64,000 nucleotides of DNA from Mycobacterium xenopi (GTDB lineage Bacteria > Actinomycetota > Actinomycetes > Mycobacteriales > Mycobacteriaceae), in the NCBI RefSeq assembly GCF_009936235.1, contig NZ_AP022314.1:1426001-1490000 (forward strand), written 5' to 3'. The notes beneath the pieces were generated by a model that was given only the letters and a program-made list of their open reading frames with translations, did no database searches and had not been told where the DNA came from. A program made the translations under genes and the position numbers. Position 1 is the first letter of the stretch. Each line of letters opens with the position of its first letter. Shown one piece after another: positions 25,658 through 34,689 of this stretch.

Positions 25658-27816
25658 GAGCGCCGTGAGGCGCTGTTTGACCGAACGGGGGTGAGAGACC
25701 ACCGTCGCCGAGTCATCGCAGTGGCGCGGCAGAAGCTGGGGGCAGCCTGATCCGAGGAGGCAACGGTGAGGGTGGGAAGCAGCCCCGACAACGCCGGGAC
25801 GGCCTGGTACTGCCAGACGGGTTGGGTCCGGCTAGCGAGACGGGAAGGTGTACGCGAGGAACCAGCGGCTGAACGCCTCTCAAGAGAAAAACACCAGCTC
25901 CAACCTGGCGGATGTGGGCTGGGCAGCGACGCGCACCCGCCCTGATGGCGGGGAACTCGCGGGCCGGTTGATGTCGCCGGTTCGGGAGGTCACGGTGAAG
26001 GTCTGCGGCGTAGCCGTGACGAGGTCGCAGGGGCATAGCTGGGCACCTCACCCGTCTATCGGTTGACAGTGAACACGGGAACCACCGCGCCGGTCCCCGA
26101 CCCGACCCGGCAGCCCGCCGGGCGGGAGGGGAAGGCAGTCGTCGGCTGATGCCGGTGTGGTGGGGCGGAGGAGCCGTAGTAGTCCGAGGCCGGGAAAGCC
26201 GGTCACATGGCGAAGGGCTCCAGCAGGTTCGCGGCAAGTACGCAAACTGTGGAGGTCACTTGTGAATACGAGTGCTTCGTGGCCCGACCCGGATACGGCC
26301 GAGCTGCGGGTACGCAGGATGCAGCGCAAGCTGCACCACTGGGCGGTTGATGAAACCGACCGCTGTTTCGATGATTTGTACAACCTCGTTTATGACCCCG
26401 CGTTCCTCACCGTCGCGTGGGAGCGGGTGCGGACGAACAAGGGTGCGCGTTCTGCTGGAACCGATGGGATCGCACCGCGGTCTGTCGGCCCGGTGGAGGC
26501 GGTCGGATTGCTTGCGCGGCTCCGTCAGGAACTCAAGGAGCGGGTGTTCCGGCCGGATCCGGTGCGGGAGGTGACGATCCCGAAGGCGAACGGCAAGCTC
26601 CGCAGCCTGGGTATCGCGACCGTCGCCGACCGGGTCGTGCAAGCTTCGCTGAAGCTGGTGTTGGAGCCCATTTTCGAGGCGGACTTTCATCCGTGCTCAT
26701 ACGGGTTCCGGCCACGCAGGCGAGCCCAGGACGCCATCGCCGAGATCCATCACCTCGCCAGCGGCTCACGGGCCTATCACTGGGTTTTCGAGGGAGACAT
26801 CACGGCGTGCTTCGACGAAATCTCGCATTCGGCCCTCATGGACCGAGTGCGGCGACGCATCGGGGATAAACGCGTTCTGGCCCTGGTGAAGTCGTTTCTC
26901 AAGGCAGGGATTCTCTCGAAGGATCTCGGCTACCGGGACAACGTCACCGGCACTCCGCAAGGCGGAATCCTGTCACCACTGCTCAGCAATGTCGCCCTGT
27001 CCGTTCTCGATGAGCACTTCGCCGCGAAGTGGAAGGCGCTCGGCTCGGAATGGACACGTGCCAAGCATCGACGCGCAGGAGTCCCGACCATGAAAATCGT
27101 CCGCTACGCGGACGATTTTTGTGTCATGGTCCACGGCACTCGCGTTGATGCCGAAGCGCTGTGGGGCGAGATCGCGGCAGTGCTCGCGCCGATGGGCCTG
27201 CGCCTGTCGGTCGAAAAGAGCAGGGTTTGCCACATCGACGAGGGTTTGAGTTCCTCGGCTTCCGCATCCAGCGGCAGCTCAAGAAGGGCACGACCAAGCA
27301 CTACGTCTACACCTGGCCGTCGAAGAAGGCACTCATGTCCATCACCGAGAAGGTCAGGAATCTGACGCGGCGACACAAACATCGGGCGCTGGCTGATCTG
27401 TTGCGCCGACTCAACCCCGTCCTTCGGGGATGGTGCAACTACTTTCAGCACGGGGTGTCCAAACGCACCTTCGACTACCTCGACCACTTCGCATGGTGGC
27501 GGGTGGTGACCTGGATGCGCAAACGGCACCACGGGCTGGCGTGGGGCGTCTTCCATCGACGGTTCCTGCCCAATTGGCAGATCCGCGAAGGCAAGACGGC
27601 GATGTTCCGGCCGCAGAAGGTAGAGGTCACCCGATACCGCTACCGGGGCACGAAGATCAATACCCCATGGACAGCGAGGCCGACGGACATCACTGCACCA
27701 GTGGCATGAATCCGTGGAGAGCCCGTTGCGGAGAGATTCGCTCGGCGGGTTCGGAGGGCGGGCCGGGGAAACGGATTGGCAGAAATGCCGACACCGCGCC
27801 TCGGTCCGACCCCTAC
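25658..27816 (+). ncRNA. Group II intron (retroelement)
   Basis: The boundaries follow from restoring the OrfB frame: 2,159 bp, beginning GAGCGCC (not the common GTGYG) and ending CCCTAC, consistent with the A-Y 3' end. About 600 bp of structured non-coding RNA precede the maturase gene. A domain V candidate lies at 27719-27754: GAGCCCG, an internal loop with GAGA, then CGGCGGGTTCGG, including the catalytic AGC triad. Domain VI follows. The 5' end is atypical, so the exact boundary may differ by a few bases. Confidence 0.8.
26262..27709 (+). pseudogene. Group II intron reverse transcriptase/maturase, frameshifted
   Basis: GTG at 26262 has GGAGG upstream. The RT domain contains G-T-D-G-I, the L-G-I-A-T motif, Y-G-F-R-P, G-D-I-T-A-C-F-D, G-T-P-Q-G-G-I-L-S-P-L-L and the catalytic R-Y-A-D-D-F. 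After H-I-D-E-G at about 27,243 one G is missing. The continuation F-E-F-L-G-F-R-I and the maturase X domain with R-G-W-C-N-Y-F lie in another frame to 27709. No HNH endonuclease domain is seen. The restored length is about 480 residues. Confidence 0.85.
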
Positions 27817-28436
27817 ACCTATCTGAGCACGGGTGAGGGCTGGCTTTATCTGTGCGCCGTCCGCGATGGCTGCTCACGGCGGGTAATCGGCTGGGCCATC
27901 GACGATTACCTGCACACCGATCTGGTCCAGGCCGCCGTGGAGATGGCTGTGGCGATGCGCGGCGAGCTCGCCGAGCAGGTCGTGTTGCACGCCGATCGCG
28001 GCTGCCAGTACACCTCGGCACAGCTCGCGCGGTTCGCCCGCGAGCACAACCTGGTGCGCTCGGTTGGGCGCACCGCGGTGTGTTGGGACAACGCCCAGCA
28101 GGAATCATTTTGGGCCACACTGAAAGTCGAGTTCTACGACCGATATCTGTGGCCGACCAAGACGGCCGCCAAGCTCGCCGTGGGCGATTGGATCGAGCGG
28201 GTCTATAACCGACGCAGACGTCATTCGGCCCTCGCTATGATGAGGCCGGTCGAGTTCGAAGACCAACTCACTCAGACGGCACAAGCCGCCTGACCCTGTG
28301 TCCACCAAACGGGGTCAAGCCCAGCCAGCGACGGCCGTAACTTCCCTTGCGATATGCGGAGGCCGGGTGCGACGGTCGCTCGGACGTAGTCGATCTCGCG
28401 GTCTGTCTCATGGAATGATGGTCGGTCAATTCGACG

Positions 28437-29009
28437 CTACGGATGAGGCTGGCCGCTCGACGTCGACGTCGGTGTTGGCGTGTCGGTCTCCCGCATACGG
28501 CAGTCCGATGTCGCCGTGAGGATCGTCTGCACCGCAGTACCGAAGTGAAATTGAGCTCCGGAACCAGAGATGGCGAGATCTTTGTTCCTTGGCTGATCTA
28601 CGAAAACATTGACAGTAGTGGCACCGAACCGCGCGGCGCCGTCCTTGACGATCTGCAGCGCCTTCGGCCAGATGTCGTCGGGGATCGGGCGGTCAAAAAC
28701 AATGCGTTCGAACACGCGAACAGCGCGGGTCCAGACGTACTCGCCGGCGCAGTGGTCCCAGCTGTTCTCGTCGACCGTCCACTTCATTCCTGGCACGAGG
28801 GCGGCGACCTTGTCGGCCATCTCGCTCATGGCCGCCGTGTACTCGGCTTTTGCGGTCTCAAATGATGGTTTGGACCGTAGTCCGTTCTCCAGCTCAGCCA
28901 CCCGCTGCGGCCCCGGATTGCCGTGCGGCCCGGAATCGCCTCCGCCGCAACCGGAAATCGACATGCATACCACCATCCCCACAATTCCTGCAGCGATTCG
29001 AATCATCAT
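28437..29009 (-). CDS. LppA-like lipoprotein, cassette B
   Basis: A 190-residue lipoprotein with signal peptide M-M-I-R-I-A-A-G-I-V-G-M-V-V and lipobox S-I-S-G-C (Cys21). The mature region shares with cassette A the tracts R-S-K-P-S-F-E-T-A-K-A-E-Y, M-A-D-K-V-A-A-L-V-P-G-M, E-N-S-W and A-L-Q-I-V-K-D-G, but overall looks only moderately similar, far below the N-terminal hydrolase repeat. ATG overlaps the hydrolase stop as ATGA, so each lipoprotein is coupled to its own hydrolase. Confidence 0.8.
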   Translation of the reverse strand: MMIRIAAGIVGMVVCMSISGCGGGDSGPHGNPGPQRVAELENGLRSKPSFETAKAEYTAAMSEMADKVAALVPGMKWTVDENSWDHCAGEYVWTRAVRVFERIVFDRPIPDDIWPKALQIVKDGAARFGATTVNVFVDQPRNKDLAISGSGAQFHFGTAVQTILTATSDCRMRETDTPTPTSTSSGQPHP

Positions 29010-30632
29010 CCTCCCGGGTGGGGATATGGCTTCAATGGCGTCGGCGCCATCACCAACTGCTTACCACCTTCAGGAAGGTCCGCTATCCCGGCCGCGATCA
29101 CCGCCAAGTTATAACCTGACATTCTCAACACTGGTTCGCCGCCTGGTCCGATGACCGCCCGAGGATAGTCGGCGTGACTCAGCACACCCGCCCGCGCAAC
29201 GCCGTCCGGACTGGTCCCCGCGGCGGCGGATAACTCGGGCATTATCCCGCTATACGGGTCGACACCCCAACCGTGCAGTGGGGCGAGCGGTCCAACCTCG
29301 GGGATCAAGTCATGACCAATCGACCTCATCACGTAGGCATGACCATTGGCGAGCCCAAGCTGACCGGGGTTGGTGAGCTCGAGGCCCGGGGATCCGTAGA
29401 ACACTGCGTCGTTGACTGGATGCAAGCCCTGGGCGTTGAGCTGTTGCAGTGCCAGCGACGACGTCAAGGAGCCATACGAGTGGCCGAATAGGCTGATATG
29501 CGCGTTGGCGTTGTTGGCGCGGACCTGTTGTAGGTACGACGCGAGGTTCGCGGCGCCGGCGCGGGCTTGCCCGTCGTTGATCATCCGCCAAAAATCACGC
29601 GGGCTCGTGGTGTTGATGGGGTTCGCCGGCGGGTCGTAGCCCATAAACGCGATCGTGGATACAGAACCGGGCAGACCGAGCCGCTTAAGTTCGTCCTGGG
29701 CTGTCCTTTGGAGATTGCGGGCCTCGTTCACCATGTCTGGCAAGGAGTCTTTGGTGGTGGAGCCAATGCCGGGGACTGTTATCGCGATGTCGGTGGCAGT
29801 GTCGGGATTCTCGACAGCGACAGCCGCGCGAACCTTCTGGCCGGGATCTGCTGGAATGTCCAGTTGCGTCAGGTAGGTTTCGGGCGCTTCGGTTAGCGCT
29901 CTATCGATGGAGTCGAATTCGGCCATGCGGTTGTGGGCGGCGTCTAACTGATCCTTCAATCCCTGGAGTTCCGCACTGTTACCGCCGTGTGCCGCCAGCC
30001 GGTCATAGCGCCCCTGCAGCTCATCGATGTGGTGCTGGAGTTTGGCGCGTTCGTCGCGGAGCCGCGCTTGGTTCGCATCGCTTTCGCGCTGAGTGGGAGT
30101 AAGCCCCTGCGGGCCGATGGGCGGACCGGCATCGGTCGGGATAGGTGTGTCGCCGTCAGCCATGTTGATCGCGGCGGCTAGCTCCGAGTCGACCGCGTTG
30201 GCCTCCGCCAAGATCTCATCCAGCCTGGGCTGTAGCTGCTCTTCGGCGATGAGGGCCTCTATTGGCAAACCCTTGAACGTCGAACTCGGTACAACCGCAT
30301 TGGTCATCGGGTCGATCGTCATCTGAAGCGCAGCCGCATCGGCCCGTAATTGCCGTAACTTAGCCTGCACGTTTTCGATGCCGTCGGCGGCTTGGTTGGC
30401 GGCTCGACCCACTGCAAGCGCCTCGTTGCCATGGGCATCAAGATCTTTGCGGATCTGCGCGTTTTGGTGTTTCCTGGCTTCGGCCGTTTGACCTTCCCAG
30501 GTGTCGAAGACGGCAAGCGATCCCAGTTGGCGCGACACGTCCAGGGTGGCCTGTCCGCGTGCGGTGGCCACATGAAACACCGCGCAAGGCCTCGGCGTTC
30601 CACCGATCAATATCGGCCACCGTCAACGTCAC
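29006..30632 (-). pseudogene. WXG-domain alpha/beta-hydrolase (DUF1023) gene, cassette B, frameshifted near the start
   Basis: ATG at 30632 opens M-T-L-T-V-A-D-I-D-R-W-N-A-E-A-L-R. A 2-nt deletion near 30,577, by comparison with cassette A, then shifts the frame, which resumes as V-F-H-V-A-T-A-R-G. Restored, the gene has 543 codons. The N-terminal half is nearly identical to copy A and contains D-T-W-E-G-Q. The hydrolase domain has F-M-G-Y-D-P-P-A-N, nucleophile Ser in F-G-H-S-Y-G-S, and F-Y-G-S-P-G-L-E. A 534-residue product could still start at ATG 30610, with an altered N-terminus, so some activity is possible. Confidence 0.8.
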
Positions 30633-31054
30633 GGTTTAATCCCGAGCGGTGCTGGCGGCCCCGTTCCCGTACTCGGCGACGGCGCGTAGCTTCTCAGCGT
30701 TCGCACGCTCCATCGCCGCGAAATCACGGGCGTCATTGTGCAGGCTCAGCGCATGCTCACCGACCATTGTCAGCAACGCCTGGGACGTGGTCAGCCAGGC
30801 CGTCAGCCGGGCATTCAGCGCTGCCGCAGAACTCCCGACCCAGCCGGTCTGCGCCGCCTCCATCCGATTGTTCGACGACACATGAGCAATCGCCAAGTCT
30901 TCGCCCTGCCCGTGGGCATGCGCGGCAGAGTAGGCCAAGGTCTCCAAGTCGACCCGCAACTCGTCCTGAGCTGCCATGCCCGTTACCACCTCGCTCCGAA
31001 GCTGCTGAGTATCCCACACCAGTACCAGGAATTGGGTGCAAGTCACCCACGACG
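29895..31054 (-). repeat. Long direct repeat, copy B
   Basis: A 1,160-bp tract matching 23692-24853 with the 2-nt deletion noted in the hydrolase gene. The offset between copies is 6,203 bp before the deletion and 6,201 bp after it. Confidence 0.9.
30636..30977 (-). CDS. WXG100-family protein, cassette B
   Basis: A 113-residue protein identical to the cassette A copy except for about one change near the C-terminus (Ser for Gly in N-G-A-A-S-T-A-R-D). The W-V-G motif is at about residues 46-48 between two predicted helices. It ends 3 bp before the hydrolase ATG. The upstream DNA to 31054, presumably with the promoter, is identical to cassette A, so both would be expressed alike. Confidence 0.78.
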   Translation of the reverse strand: MAAQDELRVDLETLAYSAAHAHGQGEDLAIAHVSSNNRMEAAQTGWVGSSAAALNARLTAWLTTSQALLTMVGEHALSLHNDARDFAAMERANAEKLRAVAEYGNGAASTARD

Positions 31055-31162
31055 GTGCTCGGCAAATGCCTGCCGGACGTCGTTGTGTGACAGCCGACAA
31101 CTCCGAGCTCAGTTGTCTGCAGTCCGCAGTATCGTCGAACGGGCGAACATCGGAAACGACCA

Positions 31163-32404
31163 ATGACGAAGCACCGGATGGCGGCGGTCGACGCCCAGTT
31201 TTATTGGATGTCGGCCAAAATCCCCAATGATCAGTTCCTGCTCTACGCATTCGGCAGCCAACCGGCCGATCTGGACAAGGCAATAGACGACCTTCGTGCC
31301 CGCGCCCGAGGGTGCCCTGACCTGACGATGCGGGTCGACGACGGCTGTGTGCTCACCTATCCGACGTGGGTGCACGCGGACATCCAACCCGACCAGGTGA
31401 TCTGCCACGAACTGGACGACGACACCTGGCATGGCTGCCTGGACGCCGTGGTGCGGTTGGCAGAAAACCAGCTCGACATCCGAAAGATGCCGTGGCGGCT
31501 ACACGTATTCACCGAAGTGCGCGACATTCCTGAAAGCAGCGGGACGGGCACCGTCGCAGTCATGCAAGTCGCCCACGCGCTGGGCGACGGAGCGCGTGCC
31601 TCCGCAATGGCCGCTTGGCTTTTCGGTCGGACGGAGTCGGTTCCATCGGTGACGCCCCAGTCGCGGCGATTGCTGCTCTGGCGAGCTCTGCAAGCGGCGC
31701 GCACCCACCGCCAGCTGGTCAGCGATACGCGCGCCGGGCTGCTGGCTCCGGCGGTCGGATCCCGGCCGCCGCTGGCCACCAATTCCCGCCCGGCTGGTGC
31801 TCGCACCGTGCGCACGCTGGTGCGACGGCGCTCTGCGCTGCGCGGACCGACGGTGACTGTCGCGGTGCTCAGCGCGGTATCCACCGCATTGTCAGCTCAC
31901 CTGGGTGAGGTGACCGATACGCTGGGCGCCGAAGTGCCCATGGCGAAACCTGGTGTGCGCCATGCTAATAACTACTTCGGCAACGTTGTCGTCGGGCTGT
32001 ATCCCGAGCTGGCGCCCGATATGCGGGTCGTTCGCATTGCGGCGGACTTGGCCGATGGCCGCCGCCGGGCAGAGCATCCAGCGGCGCGCGCGGCGGATCG
32101 CGCGTTTGCTGCGGTTCCCGCCCCGCTGCTCCGCTGGGGCGTCGCCCAGTTCGATCAAGACGCTCGGCCGGAGCGGGTCGCCGGCAACACCGTGGTGTCC
32201 AGCGTCTATCGGGGCGAGGCCAATCTGCACTTCGGCGGTGCGCCCGTGGTTTTGACCGCCGGGTACCCGGCGCTATCGCCAGCGATCAGCCTCACCCACG
32301 GGGTACACGGCATCGGCGACACCATCGCGATCAGTGTGCACGCTGCCGAGTCGGCAATCGCCGATATCGACGCCTATCTGCATCGCCTCGACGCCGCACT
32401 CTAG
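31163..32404 (+). CDS. WS/DGAT-like acyltransferase family protein (Rv1125-like)
   Basis: A 413-residue protein with the wax ester synthase/diacylglycerol acyltransferase layout: V-D-A-Q-F-Y-W near the start, Q-V-A-H-A-L-G-D-G in place of H-H-x-x-x-D-G, and N-N-Y-F-G-N-V-V-V near residue 270 like the N-Y-x-x-x-V motif. The first His of the active-site motif is replaced by Ala; the second His, usually the catalytic one, is kept. Triacylglycerol synthesis is therefore possible but unproven. ATG at 31178 is an alternative start. It restores conserved gene order after the island. Confidence 0.65.
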   Translation: MTKHRMAAVDAQFYWMSAKIPNDQFLLYAFGSQPADLDKAIDDLRARARGCPDLTMRVDDGCVLTYPTWVHADIQPDQVICHELDDDTWHGCLDAVVRLAENQLDIRKMPWRLHVFTEVRDIPESSGTGTVAVMQVAHALGDGARASAMAAWLFGRTESVPSVTPQSRRLLLWRALQAARTHRQLVSDTRAGLLAPAVGSRPPLATNSRPAGARTVRTLVRRRSALRGPTVTVAVLSAVSTALSAHLGEVTDTLGAEVPMAKPGVRHANNYFGNVVVGLYPELAPDMRVVRIAADLADGRRRAEHPAARAADRAFAAVPAPLLRWGVAQFDQDARPERVAGNTVVSSVYRGEANLHFGGAPVVLTAGYPALSPAISLTHGVHGIGDTIAISVHAAESAIADIDAYLHRLDAAL

Positions 32405-32410
32405 CCAACG

Positions 32411-33016
32411 CTATTGAGCGTTTCCGGCTTTGGCCTCGGCCTCCCGGGTCAGACCGGCGGCGCCGATCAGCTCCTCATGCAGTTCGAACCACACTGTGTG
32501 GTAGGAGTCGATCAGCGGCCGGGTCAGCCACGTTGCATCGCCCGCCTTGACCTTGTCCAGCGCATTTTGCAGCTTCGCGGAATATGCGTTGAGCCGGGGC
32601 AATTCCGAGGCGGCCGCGGCGATGATCGGCAGCACCCGTTGGTGTACGTCGGCGATGCGGGCCAGCACGGCCGCGTCATATTCGGCATCTTGATGGGTAT
32701 TCGCTTCGCCGTCTTTGAGCTGCCAGTCGGTGACCGCTGCTTTGAAATCTGCATTGACCGCCCGAAAGTCGTTGTAGGCGGCCAATAATGCGGCTTCGTC
32801 GATATTCTTGCGTTCCTCGGCCAGCAGTTCGCCGAGCCGGGTGCGGCCGTCGCGGCTCAGCTTCAATACCTTGTCGCCCTCCACCAGACCCGCTGCGGCC
32901 AACCGCTCGACGGTATCGGCAACCTCTGCCGGATCAGCACCCAACGTCACGGCCAAGTCCGTGGCAGTCACCTGGCCTTTCAGCCGCACCGCTTGCAACA
33001 CCGTCAACTCACTCAT
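32411..33016 (-). CDS. Winged-helix domain protein (Rv1126c-like)
   Basis: A 201-residue protein. Residues 1-65 look like a winged helix (V-L-Q-A-V-R-L-K-G-Q-V-T-A-T-D-L-A then A-A-A-G-L-V-E-G-D-K-V-L-K-L-S-R-D-G), the remainder is helical with a conserved S-Y-H-T-V-W-F-E-L-H-E-E-L-I near the C-terminus. Its ATG overlaps the stop of the PPDK-like gene as ATGA, so the products probably act together. It may be a regulator or a structural partner of the dikinase; not known. Confidence 0.7.
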   Translation of the reverse strand: MSELTVLQAVRLKGQVTATDLAVTLGADPAEVADTVERLAAAGLVEGDKVLKLSRDGRTRLGELLAEERKNIDEAALLAAYNDFRAVNADFKAAVTDWQLKDGEANTHQDAEYDAAVLARIADVHQRVLPIIAAAASELPRLNAYSAKLQNALDKVKAGDATWLTRPLIDSYHTVWFELHEELIGAAGLTREAEAKAGNAQ

Positions 33017-34689
33017 CGTGTTTCGGCCAGCCGCAGCGCCGTCAGCATGGTGATCACCGGTGTTGGCGATACCACGTCGGTATGCCCCTCGGTTAGGGCG
33101 CTGCGCACCGCTGCTTCGGAATTGTCGGTCAGCGTGGGGTAATCACCGTCGGCATGCGCACGCAGCGGCGCGACACGGCGAGTGATGTCGGCCAACTCAT
33201 GCAGCTCCGGGGTGTCGTCCTCCGACCAGGCGGACAGCTCCAAAATACCTTCGCGCACTTCGCCTTCGCTGCCGTCGACGGTCACCAGTTTCCCGGCCAG
33301 CGATTCGGCGACTCCGCGGCCACAGCCCACCACGGCCACCTTGCCGAGTTCGCGGCTGACCACCGCGGCGTGGCTGGAGGCGCCGCCGACTTCGGTGACG
33401 ATGCCGCGCGCGGCCAGCATGCCGTGGACGTCATCGGGGCTGGTGTGGTTGCGCACCAGAACGACGTCCTCACCTGCGTCGGCGGCGTCCATGGCCTCAT
33501 CGATATCCGTGTAGGCACGGCCTGATGCCACTCCGGGGCTGGCTGGCAATCCGCGCGCCAAAAGTGGTGCGGCCAGCCGGATTTCCGGCTGCAGCGACGG
33601 CAGCAGCAGCGTCTCGACTTGAGCAGGGCTTACCCTGTGCAGCACCTCGGCATCGTCGATCAGTCCTTCGCGGCGCAGTTGCAGTGCCAGTCGCACCGCC
33701 GCCTGTGCCGATCGTTCGGCGGCCCGGGTCTGCAGCAGCCACAGCTTGCCCTCTTCGACGGTGAACTCGATCTCTTGGACGTCGGCAGCGAGCCGTTCGA
33801 GTGTGCGGGAGGCGCCCAGCAGCTCGTCGTAGACCGATGGTTGCTCGTGACCTAGGGCGGCGATGGGTTCGACGTCGACCGTGCCCGACACCACGTCGTC
33901 TCCTTGCCCGCCGGGTACCCATTCGCCGAACCGTTCATCGGCACCTGTTATCGGGTTACGCGAAAAGACCACTCCCGCACCTGAATTGAACCCCATGTTG
34001 CCGAACACCATCGACTGCACGACGACCGCGGTGCCACCGTTGTCGTCGATGCCGTGGTGCGCGCGGTAGGCGATCGCGCGCGGCGAGTTCCACGAAGCGA
34101 ACACAGCCTCGATCGCCGTCCGCAGCTGCGTATACGGGTCGGCGGGCACCAGGGATCGCGTTGAGCCGCTCTCACCCATAGCGGCGATGCGTTGATACAG
34201 CCGGCTAAATCGTTGCCGGGTGTCGCGGGCGAAAGCCGCCGTGCCCAGCGTGGCCAGCGCCTGCTCGACAACGTCGTCGATGCCCAGATCCAGCACCGTG
34301 TCCATCATCCCGGGCATCGAGCGCGCCGCACTGGACCGCACGCTGACCAGCAGCGGACACGGTCCCCGCCCGAACGTTCGTGACGTCTGGGCTTCCAGCC
34401 AGCGGACCCGGTCGAGCACGTCGTTCCAGATCGCCTTGATCGTGGCCTCGGGGTCGGCGAGGTACTGGGCGCCAACCTCGGTGGTGAGGCAAAACGCGGG
34501 CGGTACCGGCAAACCGTGCCGGCGCATCATATCGATGCCGTACCCCTTGTTGCCCAGCACTTCCCGCGGCAGCCCAGCATTGCCGTCTAGCACCACGGCG
34601 ATCGATGACCGCGGTGCCGACACCGAGGTCCCCGCCCACTCGACCGATGCATTGTCGCAGGCGCCGCCCTCAGGCACGCCACGATTCAT
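33013..34689 (-). CDS. ppdK: Pyruvate phosphate dikinase-like protein lacking the C-terminal PEP domain
   Basis: About 558 residues covering the ATP-grasp region (N-K-G-Y-G-I-D-M-M, S-V-R-S-S-A-A-R-S-M-P-G-M-M-D-T, F-S-R-N-P-I-T-G) and the swivelling phosphohistidine domain with G-G-A-S-S-H-A-A-V-V-S-R, whose His is the phosphocarrier. The PEP/pyruvate TIM barrel of full-length PPDK (about 870 residues) is missing, as in Rv1127c. It could transfer phosphate to another partner instead of pyruvate. ATG at 34689 is preferred over 34746. The 292 bp between this start and the DoxX gene show no other gene. Confidence 0.85.
   Translation of the reverse strand: MNRGVPEGGACDNASVEWAGTSVSAPRSSIAVVLDGNAGLPREVLGNKGYGIDMMRRHGLPVPPAFCLTTEVGAQYLADPEATIKAIWNDVLDRVRWLEAQTSRTFGRGPCPLLVSVRSSAARSMPGMMDTVLDLGIDDVVEQALATLGTAAFARDTRQRFSRLYQRIAAMGESGSTRSLVPADPYTQLRTAIEAVFASWNSPRAIAYRAHHGIDDNGGTAVVVQSMVFGNMGFNSGAGVVFSRNPITGADERFGEWVPGGQGDDVVSGTVDVEPIAALGHEQPSVYDELLGASRTLERLAADVQEIEFTVEEGKLWLLQTRAAERSAQAAVRLALQLRREGLIDDAEVLHRVSPAQVETLLLPSLQPEIRLAAPLLARGLPASPGVASGRAYTDIDEAMDAADAGEDVVLVRNHTSPDDVHGMLAARGIVTEVGGASSHAAVVSRELGKVAVVGCGRGVAESLAGKLVTVDGSEGEVREGILELSAWSEDDTPELHELADITRRVAPLRAHADGDYPTLTDNSEAAVRSALTEGHTDVVSPTPVITMLTALRLAETR

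Larger units (their letters stand above)
25256..28293 (+). pseudogene. IS3-family transposase OrfB, split by the group II intron
   Basis: Exon 1 is 25256-25657 (134 codons) and ends with W-T-S-D-I. Exon 2 is 27817-28293 and begins T-Y-L-S-T-G-E-G-W-L-Y-L. Joined, they keep frame and give a 292-residue rve transposase with Asp in T-S-D-I, Asp in H-A-D-R-G-C-Q-Y and Glu in Q-Q-E-S-F-W. The intron sits 3 nt after the codon for the first catalytic Asp. The protein could be made only if the intron still splices, which its broken maturase makes doubtful unless supplied in trans. Confidence 0.85.
24884..28317 (+). mobile_element. IS3-family element interrupted by a group II intron
   Basis: Inverted repeats TGACCCCTGATGGTGGACAC at the left and TGACCCCGTTTGGTGGACAC (complement of 28298-28317) at the right bound the element. 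Inside are orfA, orfB and a 2,159-bp group II intron within orfB. Without the intron the element is about 1,275 bp, normal for IS3. No target duplication is evident at the flanks, which suggests a later rearrangement at one end. It separates the two toxin-like cassettes. Confidence 0.85.
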
